Assembly (NCBI GenBank): GCA_046160865.1
Contig: JBJXHG010000179.1
Span: forward strand, 1-25,378
DNA from: JBJXHG01 sp046160865
Lineage (GTDB): Bacteria > Planctomycetota > UBA1135 > GCA-002686595
Direction of reading: 5' to 3'
Length of the DNA: 25,378 nt
Positions 1-6,879 of the stretch are shown in pieces. The translations under genes were made by a program, and so were the position numbers. Every line of letters begins with the position of its first letter. The stretch's first letter is position 1. The notes beneath the pieces were generated by a model. It had not been told where the DNA came from. It did no database searches and worked only from the letters and a program-made list of their open reading frames with translations.

Positions 1-970
1 GAGACACACGCGGGCAGCATGGAACGGTAGAGAAGGATATCAGGCGCTGGCGGAGTGCTCCGGCCCCAAAGTCGATCAAACGCGCGAGCACGTCCTTCAG
101 CTCGGCCCGCCGCACGATGCGGTCGACTTGCCCCTTCTCGACCAGGAACTCCGCGCGCTGGAATCCGGGCGGCAGCTCTTGCTTGAGCGTCGTCGCGATC
201 ACGCGCGGACCGGCGAAACCGATCAGCGCGCCGGGCTCGGCGAGCGTGATGTCGCACACCGACGCAAACGACGCCGTGACGCCGCCGGTGGTCGGATTCG
301 TCAGCACGCACACGGAGAAACCGCCGCTCTCGTTGTAGCTCGCCAGCGCCGCAGTCGTCTTCGCCATCTGCATCAGCGACAGCATGCCTTCGTGCATGCG
401 CGCACCGCCGGAGCTCGTGAAGAGCACGAGCGGCAAGCGCCGCTGGCGCGCGAGATCGGCCGACAGCGCGATCTTCTCGCCGACGACCTCGCCCATCGAG
501 CCGCCCATGAAGCTGAAGTCGAGCACGCCGAGCACGACCGGGCGCTTCTCGATCGCGCCCGTGCAGCACAGCAGCGCTTCGTTCTGACCGGTGCGCTCGA
601 CGGCGCGCCGCACCTTCTCGCTGTACGGGACTTGGTCTTTGAAGTCGAGCCGGTCGAGCGCGGTGAGCTCGGCGAAGTGCTCTTGCGCCGTGCCTTCATC
701 GAGCACCATCTTGATGCGCTCGCGTCCGGGCAACGTGAAGTGGAACTCGCAGGCCGGGCACACCATGCCTTTCTCCTCGAGCTCCTTGCGATAGATCATC
801 TGGCTGCAGCTCTCGCACTTCAGCCACAAGCCGCCGGGCACCTCGCGCTTCTTCCAGCGCGGCCGAGCGCGACGCTCTTCGCGGGAAGCGGGCGGTCCAA
901 CCATCTCGGCCGGGCGGCCGAGCCCTTCTTCGACGATCGGTTCGTCGTCGAGGTCTTCGTCAGCGGCCAA
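1..970 (-). CDS. accD: Acetyl-CoA carboxylase carboxyltransferase subunit beta (partial, C-terminus off window)
   Basis: This is the beta subunit of the carboxyltransferase that moves the carboxyl group from carboxybiotin to acetyl-CoA, giving malonyl-CoA for fatty acid synthesis in the cytoplasm. The translated minus strand shows the family's N-terminal zinc ribbon (C52, C55, C71, C74 in this numbering). The crotonase-like core follows, with the segments FSFMGGSMGEVVGEKI, LFTSSGGARMHEG, NPTTGGVTASFA and EPGALIGFAGPRV. About 323 codons are visible and no stop is reached before base 1, so the 3' end lies outside; by family length it should be close. I chose TTG 970-968 because an exact AGGAGG lies 5 nt upstream. 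The first in-frame ATG, at 904-902, has no such site but still precedes the zinc ribbon. The start lies inside the end of rpe (11-nt overlap), which suggests translational coupling. Confidence 0.95.
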   Translation of the reverse strand, partial: MAADEDLDDEPIVEEGLGRPAEMVGPPASREERRARPRWKKREVPGGLWLKCESCSQMIYRKELEEKGMVCPACEFHFTLPGRERIKMVLDEGTAQEHFAELTALDRLDFKDQVPYSEKVRRAVERTGQNEALLCCTGAIEKRPVVLGVLDFSFMGGSMGEVVGEKIALSADLARQRRLPLVLFTSSGGARMHEGMLSLMQMAKTTAALASYNESGGFSVCVLTNPTTGGVTASFASVCDITLAEPGALIGFAGPRVIATTLKQELPPGFQRAEFLVEKGQVDRIVRRAELKDVLARLIDFGAGALRQRLISFSTVPCCPRVS

Positions 971-1673
971 CGGCACCTCCTCGCGACGCGAGCGAGGGCG
1001 CGGCGGCGCGTTGCGCGGCTTCGCGGAACCCTTTGATCGCGGTGGTCATGTTCGGTGCGCCGAAGATCGCCGTTCCGGCGACGAGCGCGTCCGCGCCGGC
1101 CGCAGCACAGAGCGGCAGCGTCTCGGCGTTCAAGCCGCCGTCCATCTCGACGTGGCCCGCGTAACCGCGCTCGCGCAGTGCGCGCGTCTTCGAAAGCACG
1201 TCGGCCATGAACTTCTGACCGCCGAACCCCGGGAAGACGCTCATCACGAGCACGAGATCGACCGCGTCGAGGATCGAGAGCACGCGCTCGACCGGCGTGT
1301 CCGGGTTGAGCGCGACACCGACCTCGGCCACGCCTTCATCGCGGAACGCGCGGACGACGTCGCGTGCGGCCTCCGGCGTCGGGCAAACCTCGATGTGGAA
1401 CGTGAGCACGTGCGCGCCCGCTTGCGCGAACGCCTTCGCGTAGCGGCGCGGCTCGCTGATCATCAGGTGCACGTCGAGTGGCACGGTCGCGACGCGCGCG
1501 ATCCGCTCGATGACCGGCGGACCGATGGTCAGGTTCGGCACGAAGTGACCATCCATGACGTCGACGTGCAGCCAGTCCGCTCCGGCCGCTTCGACGCGCG
1601 CGATCTCGTCCGCGAGGCGGGCGAAATCACTCGAGAGGATCGAGGGCGCGATGATGATCGGTCGGACGCTCAT
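960..1673 (-). CDS. rpe: Ribulose-phosphate 3-epimerase
   Basis: It interconverts D-ribulose 5-phosphate and D-xylulose 5-phosphate in the pentose phosphate and Calvin-type pathways, in the cytoplasm. The 237-residue protein is a TIM barrel with the family's markers: IIAPSILSSDF at the N-terminus, metal and catalytic residues in LHVDVMDGHFVPN (H36, D38), DVHLMI (H69), the flexible loop MSVFPGFGGQKF, and VEMDGG (D178). Its length is slightly above the usual 220 or so, through a low-complexity tail. The start is ATG 1673-1671, directly before the conserved first strand; no clear Shine-Dalgarno is seen. It lies 83 nt after pgk, and its stop (960-962) overlaps the accD start, so the two are probably one transcript. 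Confidence 0.96.
   Translation of the reverse strand: MSVRPIIIAPSILSSDFARLADEIARVEAAGADWLHVDVMDGHFVPNLTIGPPVIERIARVATVPLDVHLMISEPRRYAKAFAQAGAHVLTFHIEVCPTPEAARDVVRAFRDEGVAEVGVALNPDTPVERVLSILDAVDLVLVMSVFPGFGGQKFMADVLSKTRALRERGYAGHVEMDGGLNAETLPLCAAAGADALVAGTAIFGAPNMTTAIKGFREAAQRAAAPSLASRGGAVGR
976..981 (-). promoter_or_regulatory. Shine-Dalgarno AGGAGG that sets a TTG start for accD
   Basis: The minus strand reads AGGAGG at 981-976, followed by 5 nt and TTG at 970-968. It lies within the last codons of rpe. The perfect match and spacing favour the TTG start over the downstream ATG at 904-902. Confidence 0.65.
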
Positions 1674-1756
1674 GCGGGGGCGCTGCGTGGCGGGGGGATG
1701 ATTGTAGCTTCCACTCGGGTCGCACTTCAGAGCACGTTCTCCGTGGCAACGCGGGA

Positions 1757-2950
1757 TCAGTCGCCGGTACGCGACAGGACGGCGATCCCGGGCAGGAGCT
1801 TGCCCTCCAATAGTTCCAGCGACGCGCCGCCGCCCGTGGAGATGTGCCGGATGCGCTGCGCGAGTCCGAGCAGCTCGACCGCCGCGACGGAATCTCCCCC
1901 GCCGACGACCGTGTAGCCCGTGCAATCGGCGACCGCGCGTCCGACGGCTTCGGTGCCGTGGCGGAACGCCGGCCACTCGAAGACACCCATCGGTCCGTTC
2001 CACACGACGGTCTTCGCGCCCACGATCACGCCGCGATAGAGCGCGCACGTCTTCGGCCCGATGTCGAGACCCATCCAGCCGTCGGGGATGTCGCGCTCGG
2101 TCACCTGCGGCGGCGCATCCTGCGCAAAACGCTCGGCGCACACGTGGTCGACCGGCAAGTGGATGGGTATGCCGACGCGCTCGGCCTTCATGATCGCCTT
2201 GAGCACCGTGTCGATCTGGTCTTCTTGCACCAGCGACTTGCCGACGCGTCGATCGAGCGCCTTCAGGAACGTGTACGCCATGCCGCCGCCGATCACGAGC
2301 GCGTTGACGCGCTCGAGCAAGTGATCGATGACCTTGAGCTTGTCGGACACCTTGGCTCCGCCGAGGATCGCCACGAGCGGTTGCTCGGGCGCTTCGAGCA
2401 CGCGCCGGAACGCTTCGATCTCGCGCTCCATCAAGAGACCGGCGGCCGACGGCAGCACGCGCGCGACGCCGCACACCGACGCGTGGTCGCGGTGTGCCGC
2501 GCCGAAAGCGTCGTTCACGAACACGTCGCCGTTCTCCGCGAGCGCGCGCGCGAACTCCGGATCCGAAGTTTCGTCTCCGGCGTGGAAGCGCACGTTCTCG
2601 AGCAGGATCGTCGTGCGCGCCGGCGCGTCGTCGATCGCTTTCCGCACGGCGGGTCCGATGCACTCGTCGAGCTTCTGCACCCGCGAGGCGAGCAATTCCT
2701 CGAGCCGCTTCGCCATCGGCGTCAAGCGCATCGACTCGACGACCTTGCCCTTCGGTCGGCCGAGATGGCTCATCAGCACCGGCCGGCCGCCGTTCTCCAA
2801 GATCCGGCGGATCGTGGGGATCGCAGCGCGGATGCGCGTGTCGTCCGTGATCTCTCCCTGGTCGCCTTGCGGCACGTTGAAGTCGACGCGCACGAGCACG
2901 CGCTTCCCTTTCACGTCCAGATCGTCGAGTCGTCGCGCGGAGAGCTTCAT
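1757..2950 (-). CDS. pgk: Phosphoglycerate kinase
   Basis: It transfers phosphate between 1,3-bisphosphoglycerate and ADP, the first ATP-yielding step of lower glycolysis, and runs in reverse in gluconeogenesis. The 397 residues match the monomeric bacterial enzyme's usual length. Visible signatures are RVDFNVP at residues 21-27, SHLGRPKGK, LLENVRFHAGDE, the hinge region GGAKVSDKL, and the C-terminal nucleotide and phosphate loops GGGDSVAAVE and STGGGASLELLEG. The start is ATG 2950-2948. It follows gap on the same strand after 169 nt that contain two strong hairpins, and is followed by rpe. gap-pgk is a classic pair; rpe and accD after it make a mixed carbon-metabolism cluster. Confidence 0.97.
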   Translation of the reverse strand: MKLSARRLDDLDVKGKRVLVRVDFNVPQGDQGEITDDTRIRAAIPTIRRILENGGRPVLMSHLGRPKGKVVESMRLTPMAKRLEELLASRVQKLDECIGPAVRKAIDDAPARTTILLENVRFHAGDETSDPEFARALAENGDVFVNDAFGAAHRDHASVCGVARVLPSAAGLLMEREIEAFRRVLEAPEQPLVAILGGAKVSDKLKVIDHLLERVNALVIGGGMAYTFLKALDRRVGKSLVQEDQIDTVLKAIMKAERVGIPIHLPVDHVCAERFAQDAPPQVTERDIPDGWMGLDIGPKTCALYRGVIVGAKTVVWNGPMGVFEWPAFRHGTEAVGRAVADCTGYTVVGGGDSVAAVELLGLAQRIRHISTGGGASLELLEGKLLPGIAVLSRTGD

Positions 2951-3008
2951 GCGGTGGTGTCGGAAGGGTGAGGATCGTCAGACCAAGCGGACGGCGTCGA
3001 CGCACGGT

Positions 3009-3030
3009 CGGCCGTTGCGCGCAACGGCCG
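3009..3030. repeat. Perfect 22-bp palindrome between gap and pgk
   Basis: Bases 3009-3030 form an exact palindrome (11-bp arms, no spacer). It lies in the 169-nt gap between the gap stop and the pgk start, about 60 nt upstream of pgk on the transcribed strand. It could fold as a cruciform or RNA hairpin, or be a dimeric protein-binding site. No T-run follows, so it is not a classical intrinsic terminator. Confidence 0.6.
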
Positions 3031-3044
3031 CGCAACGATGACAC

Positions 3045-3069
3045 GCTCGGCGCGCGCTGCGCGCCGAGC
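3045..3069 (-). terminator. Strong GC hairpin downstream of gap (terminator, attenuator or mRNA stabiliser)
   Basis: Arms 3045-3055 and 3059-3069 are perfect 11-bp complements around a 3-nt loop. On the minus strand it begins about 50 nt after the gap stop. There is no U-tract. In a gap-pgk transcript such a hairpin could cause partial termination or protect the gap 3' end, making gap more abundant than pgk; that role is inferred. Confidence 0.5.
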
Positions 3070-3119
3070 TGCGTGGGCGCGGCGCTGCACGCCAGCCCAC
3101 GCGTCGCGCGAGACCCGCA

Positions 3120-4154
3120 CTACGCTCCGGCCTTCGCCGTGGCCCGCTTGGCTTTGAGCTTGTGCGCGAACACCATCAGGTCGACGACGCGGTTGCTGTA
3201 GCCCCACTCGTTGTCGTACCACGCGATGACCTTGACCATGTTGTTCTGCATGACCATGGTCGACTGCGCATCGAACACCGCGCTGGCCGAGTTCTTCACG
3301 ATGTCGCTCGAGACGAGCGGGTCGTTGCTGTACTCGAGATAGCCCTTGAGCGACTTCTTCGCCGCGGCCTCGAACGCCGCGTTCACCTCCTCGATCGTGA
3401 CGTTCTTCGCGAGCGTCGCGACGAGATCGATGACGGATCCGTCGGGGACCGGAACGCGCAGCGAAACGCCGTCGAGCCGGCCCTTGAGCTTGGGCAAGAT
3501 CTTGCCGACCGCGCGCGCGGCGCCGGTCGTCGTCGGGATGATGTTGATCGCCGCGGCGCGCGCGCGGCGCAGGTCCTTGTGCGGCAGGTCGAGGATGTTC
3601 TGGTCGTTCGTGTACGCGTGCACCGTCGTCATCAAGCCGTGCTGGATGCCGAACGCGTCGTCGAGCACTTTCGCGACCGGCGCGAGACAGTTCGTCGTGC
3701 ACGACGCATTCGAGATGATGCGATCGGTCGCCTTCAGCGTGTCGTGGTTGACGCCCATCACGATCATCGCGTCGATCTCGTCCTTGGCAGGCACGGTGAG
3801 CAGCACCTTGCCCGCGCCGGCGTCGATGTGCTTTTGACACCCCTCGCGGCTCGCGAAGATGCCGGTGGCCTCGACCGCGAAGTCGATGCCGTTCGCCTTG
3901 TGCGCGAGCTTCGCGGGATCACGCTCGGCGGTGACGAGCACCTTCTTCCCATTGACGACGAAGCCGTCCTTCGCGGCCTTCACCGTGCCGTCGAAGCGAC
4001 CCATCACCGAGTCGTACTTGAGGAGGTGAGCCAGCGTCGCCGGATCCGTGATGTCGTTGATCGCGACGACTTCCGCGTCGGCGCGCTGGGACAGGATCCG
4101 GAAGACGTTGCGGCCGATGCGGCCGAACCCGTTGATCGCGATGCGCATAGCCAT
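3120..4154 (-). CDS. gap: Type I glyceraldehyde-3-phosphate dehydrogenase
   Basis: It oxidises and phosphorylates glyceraldehyde 3-phosphate to 1,3-bisphosphoglycerate with NAD. The 344-residue protein starts MAMRIAINGFGRIGR (Rossmann fold) and carries the catalytic cysteine in SNASCTTNCLAPV (C152). It also has the conserved HAYTNDQ, the substrate loop TTTGAARAVGK and WYDNEWGYSNRV near the C-terminus. An aspartate after the second strand (AINDITD, D34) is the usual mark of NAD rather than NADP preference. ATG 4154-4152 was chosen because it immediately precedes the first strand, with GAGG 5 nt upstream. The open frame continues upstream, but that part has no family similarity. It is the first gene of the gap-pgk-rpe-accD run and is divergent from tilS. 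Confidence 0.97.
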   Translation of the reverse strand: MAMRIAINGFGRIGRNVFRILSQRADAEVVAINDITDPATLAHLLKYDSVMGRFDGTVKAAKDGFVVNGKKVLVTAERDPAKLAHKANGIDFAVEATGIFASREGCQKHIDAGAGKVLLTVPAKDEIDAMIVMGVNHDTLKATDRIISNASCTTNCLAPVAKVLDDAFGIQHGLMTTVHAYTNDQNILDLPHKDLRRARAAAINIIPTTTGAARAVGKILPKLKGRLDGVSLRVPVPDGSVIDLVATLAKNVTIEEVNAAFEAAAKKSLKGYLEYSNDPLVSSDIVKNSASAVFDAQSTMVMQNNMVKVIAWYDNEWGYSNRVVDLMVFAHKLKAKRATAKAGA

Positions 4155-4454
4155 GTGAGCCTCGTGCGAGGGCGGGCCGGGCCGCCGGGCGGAGTCGGGC
4201 CGAGCCGGGTCGCGCGCTCGCGTCGCGAGCGGCTTCTCCAGGGCTGGGCGCAGGAAGTCTGTAATCGCAAGTGCGCGCCCGAGAGCCCCATGGCCCGCAA
4301 CGACGCGCAGTTCTCGAGAGAAACGAGCGCAGAAGGTACCGGCCGCCGCCGATGGGTTCAACGCGGCGGCATCCGCGTTTCGGCGCCCGTCCGGGCGACA
4401 GCGGAGTACGCTCTGCCCCGCCGCTCTGTCGAGCCTCCTCGCCCCGCCCTCGTC
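4155..4454. other. Divergent intergenic region gap / tilS
   Basis: These 300 nt separate two divergent genes and should hold both promoters. I see no convincing -35/-10 pair, operator or small gene. An in-frame ATG at 4290 could lengthen tilS by 55 residues, but that stretch looks like unconstrained GC-rich sequence. Confidence 0.5.
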
Positions 4455-6038
4455 GTGATCGAACTTCGCTCCACTCCGTTCCTGCCCGGTCGCTGGGCGC
4501 AGCTCGCGTCCGCGGTCGGACTCGCGCCGCGCGCACCGGCGATCGTCGCGCTCTCCGGCGGCGCGGACAGCGTGTTCCTGCTGCATGTCATGGCGCGCGC
4601 ATCCGAGCGTCCACCGGTCGTCGCGGTGCACGTCGACCACGGCTTGCGTGGCGCGGAGAGCAACGGTGACGCCGATTTCTGCCGCGAGCTGTGCGCGCGT
4701 CTCGGCGTGCCGATCCTGTGCCGCTCGATCACGCTCGACGCGCACGCGCCGGGCCTCGAGGCGCGCGCCCGCGTGGCGCGCTACCGGGCGTTGTCGCAAG
4801 CCGCGGCGATCTCCGGTGTCGACACGATAGTCACCGGACACCACGCCGACGACGAGCTCGAGACGCTCATCCTGCGCTGGCTGCGCGGCAGCGAGCTCGC
4901 GGGTCTCGCCGGCCTACGCGCGCGCACCGAGTTGATCGCCTCCCCCACGGTTGCGGCCGGCGCGGGCCCGATCTCCGAGCGCGCGGCGCTGAACGCGACG
5001 TCCCGACCATTGACGGTCGTCCGTCCGCTCGTGTCCATGCGGCGCGAGGAAGTGCGCGAGCTGCTTCGGCAGCACGGTCTCGCGTGGCGCGAGGACCGCT
5101 CGAACACGAGCCCGGGCTTCGCGCGCAATCGCGTGCGCAACGTGCTGTTGCCGAAGCTCGCCGAGCTCGGCGGCCACGGCGCCGTCGAGAACCTGCACGC
5201 GTTCGTGCGCGCGGTCGGGGAACTCGAGGACCGTCTGGCGCATCAGACCGGTCCGCTCGCGTGGGGCGCGCCGCGCTTCGTGCACGCCTGCCACGGTCCC
5301 GACGCAGCGCGCCGCTCGGGCACGCTCGCGCGCGAACGCTTGACCGAGCTCGCGACGCCGCTGCGCCGGCGCGCGTTGTGGCGCTTGGTGTGCGAAGGCA
5401 CCGGGCGCGCACCGTCGAAGTCGCTCGTCGAGCGCGTGCTCGCCGACCTCTCGCGCGGTGCGCTGCGCCGTCACGCCCTGCCGGGCGGATATTCGCTCAC
5501 CCTGCGACGACGCAAGATCGATCTCGAACCGCCGCGACGCCCGGCTCCCGTCGAGCCGGCGCGCACGCACGCCGCGCGCGCGTTGGAAAGCGAGCTGTTC
5601 CCGCACGTCGCGCACGACGCGCAGCGCAGCGCGGCGTTCGAGCTCTCCCTGCCCGGCTGCGTCGCGCTCGGCGACGGCCGACACATCCGCGCGGACATCG
5701 TCGACGTGCCGCCCGGCGCGGAGCCGCCGCGCTCGCCGCTCTCCGTCGAGCTCGACGCGGATGACATCGCAGGCGAGCTCCACCCCGGCCGCATGCCGTC
5801 GTTGTCGGTGCGCTTCCCGCGCCCGGGCGACCGCTTTCGCCCGCTGGGCGGTCCCGGAGAGAAGCGCTTGTGCCGCTTCCTCGCCGATGCAGGCGTGCCG
5901 CGCGACGCGCGCGCACACGTGCCGCTCGTCTTCTGGAATCGCGAGCTCGTGTGGGTGGCCGGAATTCGACCGTGCGAGCCGCGACGCGTGCGACGCGAGA
6001 CGCGCCGGCGCTTGGTGCTCGGCCTCGAGGTCGACTGA
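4455..6038 (+). CDS. tilS: tRNA(Ile)-lysidine synthetase
   Basis: It attaches lysine to C34 of the CAU-anticodon isoleucine tRNA using ATP, so that the tRNA reads AUA rather than AUG. The N-terminal N-type ATP-pyrophosphatase domain has the PP-loop SGGADS (residues 34-39), then AVHVDHGLRGAES, TGHHADDELETLILRWLRGS, RPLVSMRREEVRELL and WREDRSNTSPGFARNRVRN, all TilS hallmarks. The C-terminal TilS domain is present (SVRFPRPGDRFRPLGG, then LCRFLADAGVPR and VWVAGIRP). At 527 residues it is longer than the 430 or so of E. coli, partly from a short insertion around residues 160-180. Start choice is uncertain: GTG 4455 sits just before the conserved region, without a clear Shine-Dalgarno. It is followed by yggS after 85 nt. 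Confidence 0.95.
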   Translation: MIELRSTPFLPGRWAQLASAVGLAPRAPAIVALSGGADSVFLLHVMARASERPPVVAVHVDHGLRGAESNGDADFCRELCARLGVPILCRSITLDAHAPGLEARARVARYRALSQAAAISGVDTIVTGHHADDELETLILRWLRGSELAGLAGLRARTELIASPTVAAGAGPISERAALNATSRPLTVVRPLVSMRREEVRELLRQHGLAWREDRSNTSPGFARNRVRNVLLPKLAELGGHGAVENLHAFVRAVGELEDRLAHQTGPLAWGAPRFVHACHGPDAARRSGTLARERLTELATPLRRRALWRLVCEGTGRAPSKSLVERVLADLSRGALRRHALPGGYSLTLRRRKIDLEPPRRPAPVEPARTHAARALESELFPHVAHDAQRSAAFELSLPGCVALGDGRHIRADIVDVPPGAEPPRSPLSVELDADDIAGELHPGRMPSLSVRFPRPGDRFRPLGGPGEKRLCRFLADAGVPRDARAHVPLVFWNRELVWVAGIRPCEPRRVRRETRRRLVLGLEVD

Positions 6039-6123
6039 GCGCGTCCGCCGCGAAGTCCGCGCGAGGCGCAGCGGGCGAGCGTCGCGCCGGTGACTTCCCG
6101 CGCGCGCAGGGTTACCTTCAGCT

Positions 6124-6879
6124 GTGGTCTTCGCCATTGGCGTTCCCGTGCACCGAGACCTCGAAACGAATCTCCGCCGCGTCCGCGCCCGCATCGCCAC
6201 CGCCGCCGGACGCTCCGCGCGCCCGGTGACGCTCGTCGCGGTGACGAAGTCGGTTCCCGCGAGCATGGCGGCCGCGCTCGTGCGCCTGGGTCAGACCGAG
6301 CTCGCGGAGAACCGCGCCGACGCGCTCGAGTCGAAGCGCCGCGCCCTCGCAGCCCTGGGCCTCGCGCCGCGCTGGCACTTCCTCGGGCACGTGCAGACGA
6401 ACAAGGCGCGGCACGTCGTCGAACACGCCGACGTGATCCAATCCGTCGACTCCGTGCGCTTGCTCGACGCGATCGAGCGCCACGCGACCGCGCTCGGCCG
6501 CACCGTCGACGTGTTCCTGCAGCTCAAGATCGCGCCGGGTGCGGCACGCACGGGGCTCGACGAAAGCGAGCTCTGCGAGCTCGTGTCGCGTGCACGCACC
6601 GCGCGCGCGGTGCGCTTGCGCGGGCTGATGACGCTCGGACCCGCGCCGGATCCGGAACGGCCGGACGAGAGCCGCGCGGCCTCGCGCGCGGTGTTCGAAG
6701 CGGTCGCGGCCTGCGCGCGCGCGCTCGCCGCGGATCGCGAGCTCGCCTCCGCGTTCGAGGGTGGCCGCGTGCTCACTTCGATGGGCATGAGCGACGACTT
6801 CGAGCTCGCGATCGAGGCCGGCAGCGATCTCGTGCGCATCGGCGGAGCGCTCTTCGAATCGGGCGAGGAGGCCGCGTGA
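6124..6879 (+). CDS. yggS: YggS/PROSC-family pyridoxal-phosphate homeostasis protein
   Basis: This single-domain alanine-racemase-fold protein binds pyridoxal 5'-phosphate and buffers its level; it has no known enzymatic activity. The PLP lysine is K42 in LVAVTKSVP. Other family markers are LAENRADAL (usual form GENRxQE), WHFLGHVQTNKAR, LRGLMTLGP and MGMSDDFELAIEAGSDLVRIG near the end. Its 251 residues are close to the usual 225-235. The start is GTG 6124; GTG 6148 (protein beginning VHRDLETNLRRVR) fits the family's N-terminus equally well, and neither has a strong ribosome site. It overlaps the downstream kinase gene by 4 nt. Confidence 0.94.
   Translation: MVFAIGVPVHRDLETNLRRVRARIATAAGRSARPVTLVAVTKSVPASMAAALVRLGQTELAENRADALESKRRALAALGLAPRWHFLGHVQTNKARHVVEHADVIQSVDSVRLLDAIERHATALGRTVDVFLQLKIAPGAARTGLDESELCELVSRARTARAVRLRGLMTLGPAPDPERPDESRAASRAVFEAVAACARALAADRELASAFEGGRVLTSMGMSDDFELAIEAGSDLVRIGGALFESGEEAA

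Noticed and set aside
128..1036. 302-codon plus-strand frame antisense to accD and rpe
   Set aside because: The minus strand encodes clear AccD with zinc-ribbon and core motifs; the plus frame is a GC-bias shadow.
3162..4454. Open plus-strand frame continuing into tilS, which would make a 958-residue protein
   Set aside because: It runs antisense to gap, is rich in Arg, His and Val repeats typical of shadow frames, and has no similarity to TilS. The real tilS begins near 4455.
6090..6875. In-frame extension upstream of the FHA kinase
   Set aside because: It overlaps yggS in another frame and reads as Arg/Ala-rich nonsense. The overlap start GTG 6876 has a strong ribosome site.
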